From Owenia fusiformis (Eukaryota > Annelida > Polychaeta > Sabellida > Oweniidae): a stretch of DNA of 60,000 nt. The notes below the pieces were generated by a model. That model was not told where the DNA came from, did not search any database, and saw nothing but the letters and a program-made list of their open reading frames with translations. The position numbers and the translations under genes are program-made. Each line of letters begins with the position of its first letter. Within the stretch, counting starts at the first letter, position 1. Below are positions 45,040 through 56,722 of this stretch, piece after piece. The DNA lies in NCBI GenBank assembly GCA_903813345.2, contig CAIIXF020000008.1:16478822-16538821 (forward strand), given 5' to 3'.

Positions 45040-45440
45040 GATGCCTCGAGGAGACGTGCTCTCCTGCAAACATCTTTGACATAAGTGGATAGTAACCATC
45101 TAGCACTCGGTATTCTGATGAAGGGTGGTGGCCATGCAAATTTGTCTAGGTCCGGGGTATAATAGGGAAATAGGGGATTTTTTGTAGCGTGCACAGTGAG
45201 ACCAATACTGGCAGAGGGTACCCATGTAGTGCTTACTTTGCATCTCTTGCAGTGTACTCCTCATTGCTGTAGGAGAATTTCCCAAGGTTCTAGACATCAA
45301 CAGCTGGATGACCTGCTTGTCACAAGCATACTGTTGTGTCAGAGCAGCCGGAAAAGTAGATTGAAGGTAATCTGGAAGCTGGTCCATTATAGTCTCGCCT
45401 GTTGATCCACCTCAGATTTACACTTGTTTATAATACTGAG
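45040..45440 (-). pseudogene. Second partial copy of the transposase-like gene
   Basis: LPDYLQSTFPAALTQQYACD through KDVCRR and LLEASL closely matches 43560-43950. It starts at the YLVSQYYK region (45440), where a LINE tail is inserted, and stops at LLEASL, running straight into the 99-bp array. It is therefore a duplicated middle segment. Confidence 0.75.
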
Positions 45441-45700
45441 ACACAAGGTATTTTATTTATTTTATTAAAGTGTCACCTATTGTACAAAATAGCCAGCCCA
45501 AACTGGGCTGGCTAAACTTTTAATTATTAATCTTATATATGTGATTCTTTCTTATATTAAAAATACAGTTCAAATAGTTTGCAAATTTTTAAACAATACT
45601 CTTGGTTTTAAATATATATATAAATGAATCAATATCTGGTGTTAAAAATGAGAGTCTCTGTATTTTATAGGCAATACATTCAAATATAAAATGTGACCTT
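45441..45700 (-). mobile_element. LINE 3' end fragment
   Basis: A (TTTAT)n-like tail at 45448-45465 is followed by the perfect stem AGCCAGCCC-AAACT-GGGCTGGCT at 45490-45512, a 3'-UTR hairpin on the minus strand. The insertion separates AAGGTA from the transposase-like sequence that continues ATACCGCTC in copy 1 (44010). Only the 3' end is present. Confidence 0.55.
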
Positions 45701-46650
45701 ACATACAGGACACCTTAGATTAAGGATTAGTTTCGGGTACTCAAGAAATTTTTTAGTCTGAACAGCACTTTTCTGAATCAGTTGATGTACTGGGGTAGTT
45801 GGTCTTTGCGGCTGGGGGATTCCTATTCGTTTCCTTAAGGGGAACGACATTGTTCTTTTTCCGATTCTGGAACTTGCTCATCATCAGAAATAATTTTTTC
45901 TATAGTTATTGGATTTCCTTCTTGTTTGCACCTTTTTGGTGGGGGTGCATGTTGTCTTGGGTGTTTCTTAAAGGCCTTCTTGTTTGGTGCTTCCTCCCCA
46001 CAAATTTCACATTGATATACTGAAAAACATTAAATGGGGTGCCTTGAGTATTTGACCCTCGAATTATGTGTCGTCCTATTCGAACGAGAGCAGTCTTGAT
46101 TAGCAGAGATGTTTCTGGCGAATTAACATAAAAGTGACACATCCAAGTTCCCGGCCAACGTACATGTGTAACTCAAACGGCTATTCTAGTTTATTTAAAG
46201 AAGGGGGGGGGGTAGTTGGTTTATAAGTCTCATCAAAAGGTCCAACAGAAGAATCAAATTTAAGTTCACTTATACTATTATTATTGCAAATATTTACTAG
46301 GCTAGATATTAGTTATATTTATTACCTCTATCCATTACTTTTGGATATCCTCTCGCTTTTTTGTTAATATGATCCTATTTTATAATCCTTAATTTTTATC
46401 CTACTAGAAATGTGTCACTTATTTGAGTGTGCTGTAAAATGCCTTAACATTTACAATCCTTTGTTTTGTTCAATTAATCCAATTCCTCGATTTCTCCTAC
46501 TAAAATGTTTCACTTATTTGTATGGTATATGCTTTGTAAAATTCTATCCAGTCAAAGAAAATGGGGGGTGGGGGATTTCTGCCTTGGGCCAAATTCAAGT
46601 TTTATCATTTGTAAATGTCCCTTCCTATCTAACTGTATTTAAAGATCTTA
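45700..46650 (-). repeat. C2H2 zinc-finger exon unit, copy 1
   Basis: On the minus strand, after TTTTTCAG (near 46022), the exon reads YQCEICGEEA then AFKKHPRQH: C-x2-C-x12-H-x3-H, a canonical C2H2 finger. A basic patch PPPKRCKQEG and an acidic tail SDDEQVPESE follow before a stop near 45838. Single-finger proteins of this shape are often element-encoded. Copies 2 and 3 are at 47808-48230 and 48565-49420. Confidence 0.65.
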
Positions 46651-47034
46651 ATTGAAGACCTTAATTAAATGGATCAAGGTCATAGTTAAGAATTACAACA
46701 TGAAAATATGACATAAAAATTACAGCATAAAAGTACAACATAAAACACCTACACAATATCAAACTAAGCACTTCTAACATGTGCCTTTTAAAAAGCTAGT
46801 TGCGATTAAGGTGATGATGCCAAGTAAATAAACGTTCGGGCAAGATAGCATTTACATTTGTTTAATGAAGTTGTGTGTATATAATCACCACATTGTATAT
46901 GTTTGTTCTTTCATTGTAAACAAAATATGAGATACAGAACGATAGAATATTGTTTCATGATTAATACAACATATAAAATTAGGCACTTACATGCTTCTTC
47001 ACATATAACCTTATATATAATTCCCTATACTTAA

Positions 47035-47625
47035 AGGAACATTCCTTGCCAGACTATTTCTCTCCTGATATGGTAGCTACACTCATATATATACTTTACA
47101 TATGTAGCAAAACACGGGAAAATGTTTTCATATGGTCAATATTAATCATTTAAAAATATAGTACTCATTCCCAGTAAACTGCCATCTTTTCAGATTTCTT
47201 TCAGGAAGTGATGTCATTGACTCTCACCTGTTATAACCTTGTCTATTACAGTGTAGGAAAGAAGTACAAAATCACTTCTAAACAAGAAGCCCTTATCTTT
47301 TGTGTAAAAATATTTTCAGGAGTTGTCAACTTAAAACTAAAGAAGAGATCATCAAAAGGATTTTAATCGTAGACCATATTGAAAAAAATATTCAGCTGGT
47401 TTAGTAATTCTAATAGTTCCTACCCTTATGTTATATGCAAAGTTGAGATCACTTCCTGAATGAAATTTTAAAAGATGGTAGCCTACTGGAATTGAGCACT
47501 ACATTTTTAAGTGATCAATATTGACCATTTCAAAACATTTTTCTGTTTTTTGATAAACTTGCAAAGTATGTATATGGTTATAGCTACCATATTAGGAGAG
47601 AGATGGTCTGGCAAGGAATACCCCT
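47035..47625. mobile_element. Fold-back miniature element at TTAA
   Basis: TTAA at 47031-47034 and 47626-47629. Arms of about 190 bp are inverted copies: AGGAACATTCCTTGCCAGAC on the left against AGGGGTATTCCTTGCCAGAC reversed on the right, continuing through GGTAGCTA, TGGTCAATATT and AGGAAGTGAT. The TTAA target suggests piggyBac mobilisation. No ORF. Confidence 0.75.
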
Positions 47626-47807
47626 TTAATAAAAATTGTCCCTTCCCTTCAAGTGTCTCTGTAAATATATTAAATCATGTTTATTTTTTATAAAGATATA
47701 GTTTTGGTTTAGTAGTAGATTTAGTGAGTAGTTGTGACTATTGTAATCATGTTATGATACAAGATGTCAAAAAAAGTTATAGATAAAAGTTCCTCAAATG
47801 TGACCTT

Positions 47808-48230
47808 CATACAGGACACCTTAGATTAAGGATTAGTTTTGGGTACTCAAGAAAAATCTTAGTCTGAACAGCACCGTCCTCTGAATCAGTAGATGTAGAG
47901 GGTTCTGGGGTAGTTGGTCTTTGCGACTGGGGGAATTACTGTTCGTTTCCTTGAGGTGAACAACATTGTTCTGGTTCCGATTCTGGAACTTGCTATTCAT
48001 CAGAAATAATTTCCATAGTTATTGGATTTCCTTCTTGTTTGCACCTTTTTGGTGGGGGTGCGTGTTGTCTTAGGTGTTTCTTAAAGGCCTTCTTGTTGGT
48101 AGCTCCTCCCCACAAATTTCACATTGATATACTGAAAAACATTAAAAGGGGGTGCCTTGACTATTTGACCCTCGAATTATGTGTCGTCCTTTTTTGAACA
48201 AGAGCAGTCTCTTGATTAGCAGTCTTAGAG
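47808..48230 (-). repeat. C2H2 exon unit, copy 2 (truncated)
   Basis: Matches 45712-46110. The finger Cys and His codons are present, but an indel at 48098-48104 shifts the frame. Ends at about 48230, where unrelated sequence begins. Confidence 0.65.
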
Positions 48231-48564
48231 AAATTACTTTGCTCACACCTCATACCAAATTCCACTAAAATAATTGACAAGTCCTTCCCCAAAAATATGC
48301 TGATTAAAATAGATTAAATGAAACAGAAAAAGTGCATTTCTGTTACACTGCTCCCCCTTGGTTTGATCGCCCCGAGCAACTAAAAGGTTAGTAACAACAA
48401 CTACTACTCATGTAGGGCACGAACTCAGCGTACCTTTAAATGATAAGAGTGTAGGCCGGCTATGAAGTCTGAGCCTGTTTCCCACCCGAGCAAACATGAA
48501 ATGCAGACGAGTGGGTTGTCTGCACGGTGAAGACTTTTATGGAACTCAAACATCGCCAGTTCAT

Positions 48565-49420
48565 CATATGTGACCCTACAGGACACCTTAGATTAAGGAT
48601 AAGTTTCGGGTACTCGAAGAAATTTTTTAGTCTGAACAGCACTTTTCTGAATCAGTAGATGTAGAGGGTTCTGGGGTAGTTGGTCTTTGCGGCTGGGGGG
48701 ATTCCCCTTGAGGGGAGCGACATTGTTCTGGTTCCGATTCTGGAACTTGCTCATCATCAGAAATAATTTCTATAGTTATTAGATTTCCTTCTTGTTTGCA
48801 CCTTTTTGGTGGGGGTGCGTGTTATCTTAGGTGTTTCTTAAGGCCTTCTTGTTTGGTAGCTCCTCCCCACAAATTTCACACTGATATACTGAAAAACATT
48901 AAACGGAGGTGCCTTGAGTATTTGACCCTCTAATTATGTGTCATCCTTTTCGAACGAGAGCAGTCTTTTGATTAGCAGAGAGATGTTTCTGGCAAATTAA
49001 CATAAAAGTGACACATCCAAGTTCCCGGCCGACGCACAAGTGTAACTCAAACGGGTATTCGAGTTTAAAAAAAGGGGGAGGGTCGTTGGTTTATAAGTCT
49101 TGTCAAAAGGTCCAACAGAAGAATCAAATTTAAGTTCACTTATACTATTATTATTGCAAATATTTACTAAGCTAGATATTAATAATTATATTTATTACCT
49201 CTATCCATTGCTTTTAGATATTCTCTCGCTTTTCTGTTAATATAATCTTATTTTATAATCCTTAATTTTTAACCTACTAGAAACGTTTCACTTATTCGAG
49301 TGTGCTGTAAAATGCTTAAAAATTTACAATCCTTTGTTTTGTTCAATTAATCCAATCCCTCAATTTTATCCCACTAAAACCTTTCATTTATTTGTATGGT
49401 ACAAGTCATTCCAGCAAGTA
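48565..49420 (-). repeat. C2H2 exon unit, copy 3
   Basis: Matches 45705-46545, including the non-coding trailer (TTTATAAGTCT, ATACTATTATTATTGC). The finger region has a one-base deletion near 48840. The copies share both exon and flank, so this is DNA-level duplication. Confidence 0.65.
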
Positions 49421-49556
49421 AGCATGGAAATTCACAGGGTTTGCAGATTTACCCAGAACCATACTGGCCAAGTGGGCAGTCTCACATTACCCATCACTGT
49501 ATACCCTGTGATGATGTACAAATTGTACACATCCTTTTCTGGGTCAAGTTTGTCAT

Positions 49557-50095
49557 CTAGGTTATCCAATATATCCAATTGGATTTTCCGATTGTTTGAT
49601 TATCTTGTGGCCCAGACTTTACCATTGTGCGCCCACACGTCTTTTGAATTGATCTGTTTCCCGGGGACAAATCCTCCATGATAACTAGTGGTTTGCCCTT
49701 TAGGGCCATGCGTTTACATAGCAGATTGTCCCTTACTTTCCTGGATAAAAAACGAACAACATAGGTCGAGGAAATGTTGTTGCCATCGTCTGGTATGCCC
49801 AATATGCGAAGATGTCCCTTCCTACTGTATTGGTTGTTGTGATTATTTTCCAGTGTTAAGAGTTTAATGTCCTCTTGCATCTTGGCCATATTGGCTTTCA
49901 TAGAATTCATATCTGTTTTGATCATCTCAATTTCTTTTTTATCTCTTTTAGTTCAGCCATGAAAGTTGTCATACTTTCCTTCATTGATTCTTCAATTACA
50001 GAACGCATTTCCATCTTCATTTCTGCTTTGAAAGCTTTGTAGTCTTCTTTTGTCACCAAAGAGTTCAGTTTATCTTGTGAGATTCTTGTTGTCAT
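49557..50095 (-). pseudogene. LINE ORF1-like (L1/Tx1-type) coiled-coil protein
   Basis: Minus strand: a Lys/Glu/Met-rich coiled-coil from about 50090 (MTTRISQDKLNSLVTKEDY, MKESMTTFMAELKEIKKEIE) runs into LENNHNNQYSRKGHLRILGI, the usual entry to the RNA-binding (RRM) domain of L1 ORF1 (LENxxRRxNLRIxGIPE). It then reads VVRFLSRKV. There is a frame change near 49930. The C-terminal domain is lost and the reverse transcriptase is not found nearby. Confidence 0.65.
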
Positions 50096-50917
50096 CTTGG
50101 AAATCTGAGTGCGAAAGGGTTAATACTGAACTTTGCTGCAATGTCTCAAGTTTTGATTCACAAAAACTGCTATAAAGTCCTTTTTTCGTAAACTTTTGCT
50201 TAGATATGTGTATTTTAAGTTGGCTTAAATGTTTATGAATCTGTAACTATTAGAAATAAACTAAATATTCATGTATTTTCTCATGTAACTTCAATATTGT
50301 CAGGAGCTCAAAATGTAGCCTGTTAGCTCTTCATGGATATATTGAGACTGGTATTTGGTTGGTTTAAGAGCGGTAATTAACTAATCAGGAGTCCGTTTCT
50401 GAATTTTCGTATCATAAATTCAATTGTTAATTTACAATTTTGTTGTATATTTATGATAAAGCCATTTCTGAAAATCATTGTAAATTTATCGTAAATTTAC
50501 GACAGAGTCGTAAATAGTAAGAATCGTCATAAATATCATCTGAAGGAAAGATGAATCATGTAACAGTGCAGTAATTACATTCCTGAACGCAGACACCATT
50601 AACTTAGGGCTAACATTTCAAGTGAATATGCTCTGACATCGGCTTATCATTCAACGTCGTCGTGAAAGACAGAGAGAAGATCGCAGGATGGCGATTTACT
50701 CAAACTTATGTAGACAAAACACGGTTGATTTTCTTAACATGTTTGAAGAAAGAGACATAATAAAAAAAATTTGCCCCTGCCCCCTTCCTCCCCCCAAGAT
50801 CCGTCAGTGATGTGTAAGGCATGATGCAGATGACTGGGGAATGTACAATCATCTTTCTAATCATGTGATCTGACCTTGACCGATGAGATTTTAGGGAGAA
50901 ACATTCCAATGATATAA

Positions 50918-50985
50918 TAATTACAGATTATTCAACTCCAAAGCATTTAATAATTACAGATTATTCAACTCCAAAGCATTTAATA
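50918..50985. repeat. 34-bp direct tandem duplication
   Basis: TAATTACAGATTATTCAACT CCAAAGCATTTAA is repeated twice next to the donor of the exon at 51000-51206. Confidence 0.85.
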
Positions 50986-50999
50986 TTCTTTACTCTTAC

Positions 51000-51206
51000 C
51001 TTTGAGCCCCATTTCACCGTTTCCTGGGACACCAGTGATTCCAGATATAACAACTTTGCCAACAACTTCCAGGACTCTTTAAGTTCTGCATCAGAGGGTT
51101 CCCATCTTGAAGATCCCTGCCCACCCCCAGTTTTACTCTCCTCTCTCAGCTGCACTCTTTCCTTTTGGCTAACCTCACTGCTCCAGTGCTTCCACTTTGC
51201 TTCAAT
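51000..51206 (-). CDS. Exon of a Myb/SANT-like gene
   Basis: Acceptor AATTTTTAG-like, donor GTAAGA, 207 bp, phase 0. It begins IEAKWKHWSSEV, completing the Myb/SANT-like helix pattern of the exon upstream, then a polar linker and SWKLLAKLLYLESLV. It joins in frame to the later part of 51576-51754. Confidence 0.6.
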
Positions 51207-51419
51207 CTAAAATTGAAAATATGAAAGTTCTAGTAATTTCGAGTATAGGTCTACCAGCACTTATATTTCATGCAGCATTTTCTCTGTTATTGAAGCGCAA
51301 AATATAAAAACTGATAAATTATATTGTATTTGTATTTTTTGTTGTAAAAATGAAGCTCTGAGACCTTAGTCAATTCATTTTGATGTTAGTCGATTCATGC
51401 GTTCAACAGTGCACGTATC

Positions 51420-51482
51420 ATTAGGGCAATATACAATACAATACATTACAATGCAATGCAATGCAATATAAAACAAAACAAT
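51420..51482. repeat. CAATA/CAATG microsatellite
   Basis: Imperfect runs of 5-bp units (ACAAT, GCAAT), in the intron between the Myb-like exons. Confidence 0.7.
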
Positions 51483-51575
51483 ACAATCAACAAATCATCG
51501 CATTATACATTTCGATATTGAAAATAAAAAAATGTACTAAAAATTACACATAATAAAACTCAAATCAAATGTTAC

Positions 51576-51754
51576 CTTGTCTCTTGTGCGGAATATTCCG
51601 CTTGTAGCATAAATCTTGTTCGTCACATCCACCCAAAACATTTTTTCTTCTTTTCTTGGGTTACTTGGGTGGAGAACTTCTCCTTAACGAGGTCCCTGTG
51701 TTTATAAACTTCCTCTGACAGAACTTGAAGCTCTGCCAGAGTGAAATTTTTTGC
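51576..51754 (-). CDS. Exon with Myb/SANT-like DNA-binding domain (NAIF1/Zeste type), frameshifted
   Basis: Acceptor TTTAG, donor GTAACA. The first frame reads NFTLAELQVLSEEVYKHRDL then KEKFS, and the second reads MFWVDVTNKIYATSGIFRTR. Together they match the Myb_DNA-bind_5 pattern (trp-like aromatic, helix, KK, W/F..I...N) found in NAIF1, Zeste and the Myb partner proteins of PIF/Harbinger elements. The switch lies in the A-run near 51645 (one extra or two missing bases). It could be a dead copy or a sequence error. No Harbinger nuclease is seen close by. Confidence 0.6.
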
Positions 51755-51936
51755 CTAAAGAATATGAATGTGGAGTAAAGCAATCAATTGTTCTGAAATG
51801 AATTACAATGTAAGGAGTCATATAGATGGACTGGAGACATGTTCTGTTCAGGCCAGGGATTCTGCTCTCACACCAAATCAACCGAGTTATATCATAAAAA
51901 TCCAATTAAGCTCTATAATCAATATCTTAGCAATAT

Positions 51937-52860
51937 TTAAATTATTTTATTCACATTCAATATGAATGTAGTCAACTCTTGACTTTCTTTATCGAGTGGT
52001 AGCTGCCAGAAGGAGTTAAACAAGTCAAGGGTTGAAAACACACATGCATCTTTGAGCTTAAACATCATATCTTGCATTGTAGGAAGTTGAAAACGCTCGC
52101 GTTTTACACTCTGATTAAGTTTACGGAGATCACAACATGTCCGAATAGCGCCTGACGGTTTACAAACATTTATCGAACATTTATCATTGGCGCACACCAA
52201 TCAGTTGGCTTGTTAATACTATGGATTACACCCATCTTCTCCATTTTATCCAAATTTTCCTTGACTTTGAGGTAAAATAGGAAATGGATTGGACGGGGAA
52301 CAGGAATACAATATGGTTGTGCATCAGGGACGAATTCTATCTTGACTGGTGTAGTTTCCATAACGCCACTATCACCAAACACACTTTCGACCGCTTTGAC
52401 ACGCTTGACTAGATTCATAGCGGTACACACTGAATGACCCAACACACCAACAGTATTCTGTTTAACAACATGGACTGGGTATTTATAGTCAGGATTATTG
52501 TATACTGTTATGGCTAAGAAAAATCCAAGAACATCCAACTTACCTTCTGGAGACTGAAACTTATCCTTTTCATGATGTAAACTGGGCTTTGAGCGCGTTT
52601 TCTCTGAAATTACTGAACAATCTGCGCTGGTATCAATCCTAAAACACACTTTTGTCTCATTGACACCAAGTTCACTTTTCCATGCGGGTATTTCTGGAAA
52701 GTCATCAATTATACTAGATGTACATGATGAAACATCGACATTACCACTGGAAAAGATTTCGTCATGGACATAGTCGGTTTCAGAACAATCAGAGTCTGAT
52801 AAGTAAATTACTTCATCAACCTGGCACGACAAACAGACATGAAATGCCCTATTCTTTCTT
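51937..52860 (-). pseudogene. Ty3/Gypsy pol fragment: protease and start of reverse transcriptase
   Basis: Minus strand: an acidic spacer, a retropepsin-like loop FRIDTSADCSVIS near 52630 (DTS where DTG is usual), a ~100-residue spacer, then PVPRPIHF and MEKMGVIHSINKPTDWCAPM (52230). After a frameshift near 52185 it continues with RKLNQSVKRERFQLP and FSTLDLFNSFWQLPLDKES (52010-52110). The sequence ends within the palm, before the catalytic YxDD motif. The altered protease loop, the frameshift and truncation show a dead copy. No LTRs identified. Confidence 0.8.
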
Positions 52861-52864
52861 TTAC

Positions 52865-55730
52865 AAATTTAACAAGTTTACGATTAAATATTCATGGAAT
52901 GTGAAAATGGCGCACTGTGATTGGCCCTGTCTTAGTTATAGAGTATTTTCCCATGTTTTTTCTGAACGGACTAGATCTAAGATTGTATATTTGTCTGGTT
53001 TGATGAGCATGTACATCAGAATTAAGAGTGAAGTATGATCTGAATTGCTTGGAATATGTTTTTAATGCATTTGAATACATATGTAGCAATATTGAAATGG
53101 ACAATTTGAAATATGCTTAATATGCCAGCTTTTTTGAAAAAAGGATGTGTATGGTCGCGCATCTGGCAATCTAAATCATACTATCTTACAAATTGTTTTT
53201 GCAATCTGAAATTTAAATAAATTTGTATGTGGAACACTTCCCCAAATTAGGATGTTATAGTTTAACTGTGAGTAAATTAATGAGTAATATATTGTTTTAA
53301 GGCTTTTTGATCTAAGTTATCCTTTATTCTGTGAAGAACGCCTAGTATCTTGGATATCTTAGTCTTAACATATTTTATATGCGACTTCCAAGATAAATTT
53401 CCATCGACTAGAGTGCCAAGAAAATTACATTGGTTCTCTCTAATACAGTGTGATTCATATTTAAGTTTATTTTGTTGTAATCTATTATTTTATTTGATGT
53501 TTTGAATATAATATAGTTAGTTTTTGATGCATTTAGGGCAAGTTTATTGCATATGAACCATTCATTGATTTTGACGAGTTCTGTATTGACAGTGTTATTT
53601 AGTTCTTCCAGATTTTTGCCAGAAAATATAATTATCCCATCGAACGAAGTTCGGAGGGATATAGGGAACGCCTCCGTCCGTCCGTCCGTTCGTCCGTCCA
53701 TCCGTCCGTACGTACGTACGTCAGTCCGTCTGTCCATCCGTCCGGGCGATAACTCAAATACCGTTGGCCCGATTTTGTTCATATTTTGTACACATATACC
53801 CTATGGGGGTTGAAGTTCTGCTCGAGAGCCGATTTTCAAAATGGCCGCTCAATTCAAAATGGCGGCCATTTTAGTGCCGATTTTACAGTAATTTAGGTGC
53901 AATATGTAAAACTGTAATAGCAATATGTTTTAAATGTAAAAAAATTATGAAGGACATTAATAAAGCTATAAATGTAGACATTAAAGAAGCACAAGGCAGC
54001 CATCTTGAAAAATGGCGGCCTTTACTCGTTATTTTACGATTTTTGCTATAACTCGAAAAGTAGTGGAGCGATTTTGTTCATATTTGATATGTGAATACTA
54101 TAAGCATTGCACACTGCCTAAAGACACTTTTGGTAGAAGGCGGCCATTTTTCAAAATGGCCGCCATTTTAACGTATATTACTATAACTCGAAAAGTAGTG
54201 GAGCGATTTTGTTCATATTTGGTATGTGAATACTATAAGCATGGCAAACCGTCCTATGACACTTTTGGTAGAATGCAGCCATTTTGAAAAAAAATTTGCC
54301 ATTTTAACGTATTTTACTATAACTCGAAAAGTAGTGAAGCGATTTTGTTCATATTTGGTATGTTTCATATTTCATAGGTGAATACTATAAGCATGGCACA
54401 CTGTCTAATGACACTTTGGGTAGAAGGTGGCCATTTTTATGTTTTTTACTATAACTTGAAAAGTAGTGAAGCGATTTGGTCATATTTGATATGTGAATAC
54501 TCATGAGCCTTGCACACTGTCTCATGACACTTCAGATAGTAGGCAGCCATTTTATAAAAATGGCTGTAATTTTTACATTTTTTACTATAACTCAAAAAGT
54601 AGTGGAGCAATTTTGTTCATTTTTGATATGTGAATACTTTAAGCATGGCACATTGTCTAATAAAACTTTGGGGAGTAGTCAGCCATTTTGAAAAATGGCC
54701 ACCATTTTTATGTGTTAGTTTGTAAAAATGCCAGCCATTTCTGTTCGATGGGATTCGCTACGCTTTGGCGTTGCCGTTGTTCTGGTATTGGTATCACCAG
54801 CATAAAGAAACATTTTTTGCAATATCTGAGCACTTGTAAATATCATTAGTATATGTTATAAACAGCAGGGGTCCTAAAATTGTGCCTTGTGGCACATCAC
54901 AGGACAGATGAAGAACATCAGAATCAGTATCACCTTCTATTTGAACAAATTGAGTGCGGTTACTTAGATAACTTTCAAACCAGTCAGCTGCGAGACCTCT
55001 GATGCCATAATATTTCAGTTTACTCAATAAAATGTTATGATTAAGAGTATCAAAGGCTTTTGAGAGATCACACATTAAACCAATGCAGAATTCTTGCTTT
55101 TCTTATGCCTTACGCACAGTTTCAATGAATTTTAGGACTGCCATATATGTAGAGTGGTTCTTCTTAAAGCCATATTGATGGGCATATAGAACATTTTGCT
55201 CTCGAGTCTCTCGAGGAAGTCAAAGATTCTGGTGAACATACATTTCTCAATTAGCTTTGAAAAAAGGAAAGAAGTGAGATTGGTCTATAGTGGTTAAATA
55301 AATCAGTTCTGTCTTTCTTGTGAATTGGGATTACCTTGGCGAATTTCAGACTGTCTGAAAATACTCCTTGATTAAAAGATAGATTAATGATATAACATAT
55401 AGGCATTACTACACGCTTTCATAACAATAGGCTTGAAATTATCTGGACCAGCTGCTGAGTCAGTCAGCTGACTGAATACTTTGGTTATTTCATTGTGGTC
55501 TACTGGGTGTAAGAAAATTGAGTCATTAACCTTTGTCATTCTATTTAGGAATTCATTAGGTGATGTATTAGAATTTCTTATCTTTTCAGCTGATTTACGA
55601 CCCACATTAGAAAAAAAGTGTTAAAGCCATTAGCTATTTTATGTTTTCCCTTAAACATTTGATCATCATCTGAGTAGAATGTGTCTGGTAGTGGTGTATA
55701 GTTTTTCTTTTGACAACATCTGGACACATC
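52865..55730 (-). pseudogene. Second LINE reverse transcriptase (jockey/CR1-like), interrupted
   Basis: Minus strand in order: TFYSDDDQMFKGKHKIANGF (55680), FFSNVGRKSAEKI (55610), AAGPDNF (55450), CDLSKAFDTLNHN (55060), YGIRGLAADWFESYLSNRTQ (54980), CDVPQGTILGPLLFITYTND (54880) and FLYAGDTN (54795, FADD-type site with Gly for the first Asp). Then comes a 1.1-kb insertion, followed by FSGKNLEELNNTV (53610), CNKLALNASKTNY (53540) and C-terminal QIYNLRSSPF (52985). Stops and frameshifts abound. It is longer than the LINE at 8941 but far older. Confidence 0.8.
53635..54755 (+). mobile_element. Insertion in the LINE carrying CGTCCGTC and ~135-bp tandem repeats
   Basis: Ends TCCCATCGAAC (53635) and GTTCGATGGGA (54743), an 11-bp perfect inverted repeat, interrupt the LINE between its GDTN motif and FSGKN. 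Inside are a (CGTC)n run at 53674-53745 and about five units of ~135 bp with TACTATAACTCGAAAAGTAG, GCGATTTTGTTCATATTTG, GTGAATACTATAAGCATGG and GGCCATTTTxAAAATGGC. No ORF of known kind; probably a non-autonomous DNA element with an internal satellite. Confidence 0.75.
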
Positions 55731-56700
55731 TGACACCATTTGAAATAACCCTGGGGTTTATATACTTAAAACAGCCCTCTCAGTCTCAACACAAAGGTGA
55801 CAAAACAGAGAATATATGTAATACACTTCATTTGCCTAATGCGGCTAAATAAACACAAAGGGATTACAACATGTGCTCCCCAGTTGAAAGCTGGAAAGTC
55901 TGCACTAGTAAAAACACTCAATTGGGTCACTGACCAAAAGTAGTGAATTGGGTCAGCAACAGATAGTGTTGAATTGGGTCATAGCAAAAATAATATGAAG
56001 TCTATTAACACAAGCTGCTTTGCAGCTCTCTCACCAAGGTCCTTGTAACTGTTGTAATCGCCCTAAATAAAGTAACTGTTCAGTAAATGGAGTCTTTTTA
56101 TCTAAAACAGTGCAGAGAATTTACAAAAGATCATTCCACCACATATTGGCCAGTCAGCACACATAAATATTTGCAAATAATTCCTTTGGAGATGTAGGTT
56201 GGACGGTAAGGTCCAAGGGCCCGTCCACTTGGCCCTCTCTGGAAGAAAGTCACAGGCAGTGGTCGCTTGGTCACTCATGATGCTCCAGCTGCCTGCTTAG
56301 GGGTCACCACAATGTCGTCACGTTCGGACACCTGTCCACTCTCCTCCAATCCTTCAATGAAGGTAGTGGACTGGGTCCGATTAAGCCGAGGGGGGCTATC
56401 GGACTCCACTGTTTGAGAAACAGTTTTTTTACCTAAGAAATTTTGGGGCCTGGTGGCCTATCCTCCTTTACAGGGCGAACAGGAGTGTTATCAGGAGTCT
56501 TGAAGATCTTGCCTGGCAAATCTTGGGGAATCTTTGGGAATCTTTAGATCCATGAGGTGGTTGATCTTGGTTAACAACGGTCCCTGGAGAAGGGTTCTGA
56601 TCTCTTTAGGGGGGCTTGTAATGGGCTGGATCTCTGGAAGTGATGCTGGATGGGTAGGCCTGGGCCAAGGGCTGCACCGCTGGTGAAATGTTGGCAGCCT
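55731..56700. other. No intact gene; possible element tail
   Basis: Short phrases (AATTGGGTCA repeated near 55920, 55948 and 55973) and, between 56200 and 56700, a GC-richer stretch whose minus-strand readings are Pro- and Lys-rich with many stops. It lies just downstream of the zinc-finger frame and may be its decayed continuation. Confidence 0.35.
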
Positions 56701-56722
56701 TTGGGGACTTTTTTGCGTTGCT

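Noticed and set aside
44430-45092. 220-codon plus-strand Val/Ser/Cys repeat protein
   Set aside because: Shadow of the 99-bp minisatellite; the minus strand links in frame to flanking conserved coding sequence.
53408-53813. Arg/Asp/Gly-rich protein segment (RTDVRTYGRMDGRTDGR)
   Set aside because: Translation of the CGTC microsatellite inside the insertion, joined by chance to LINE sequence.
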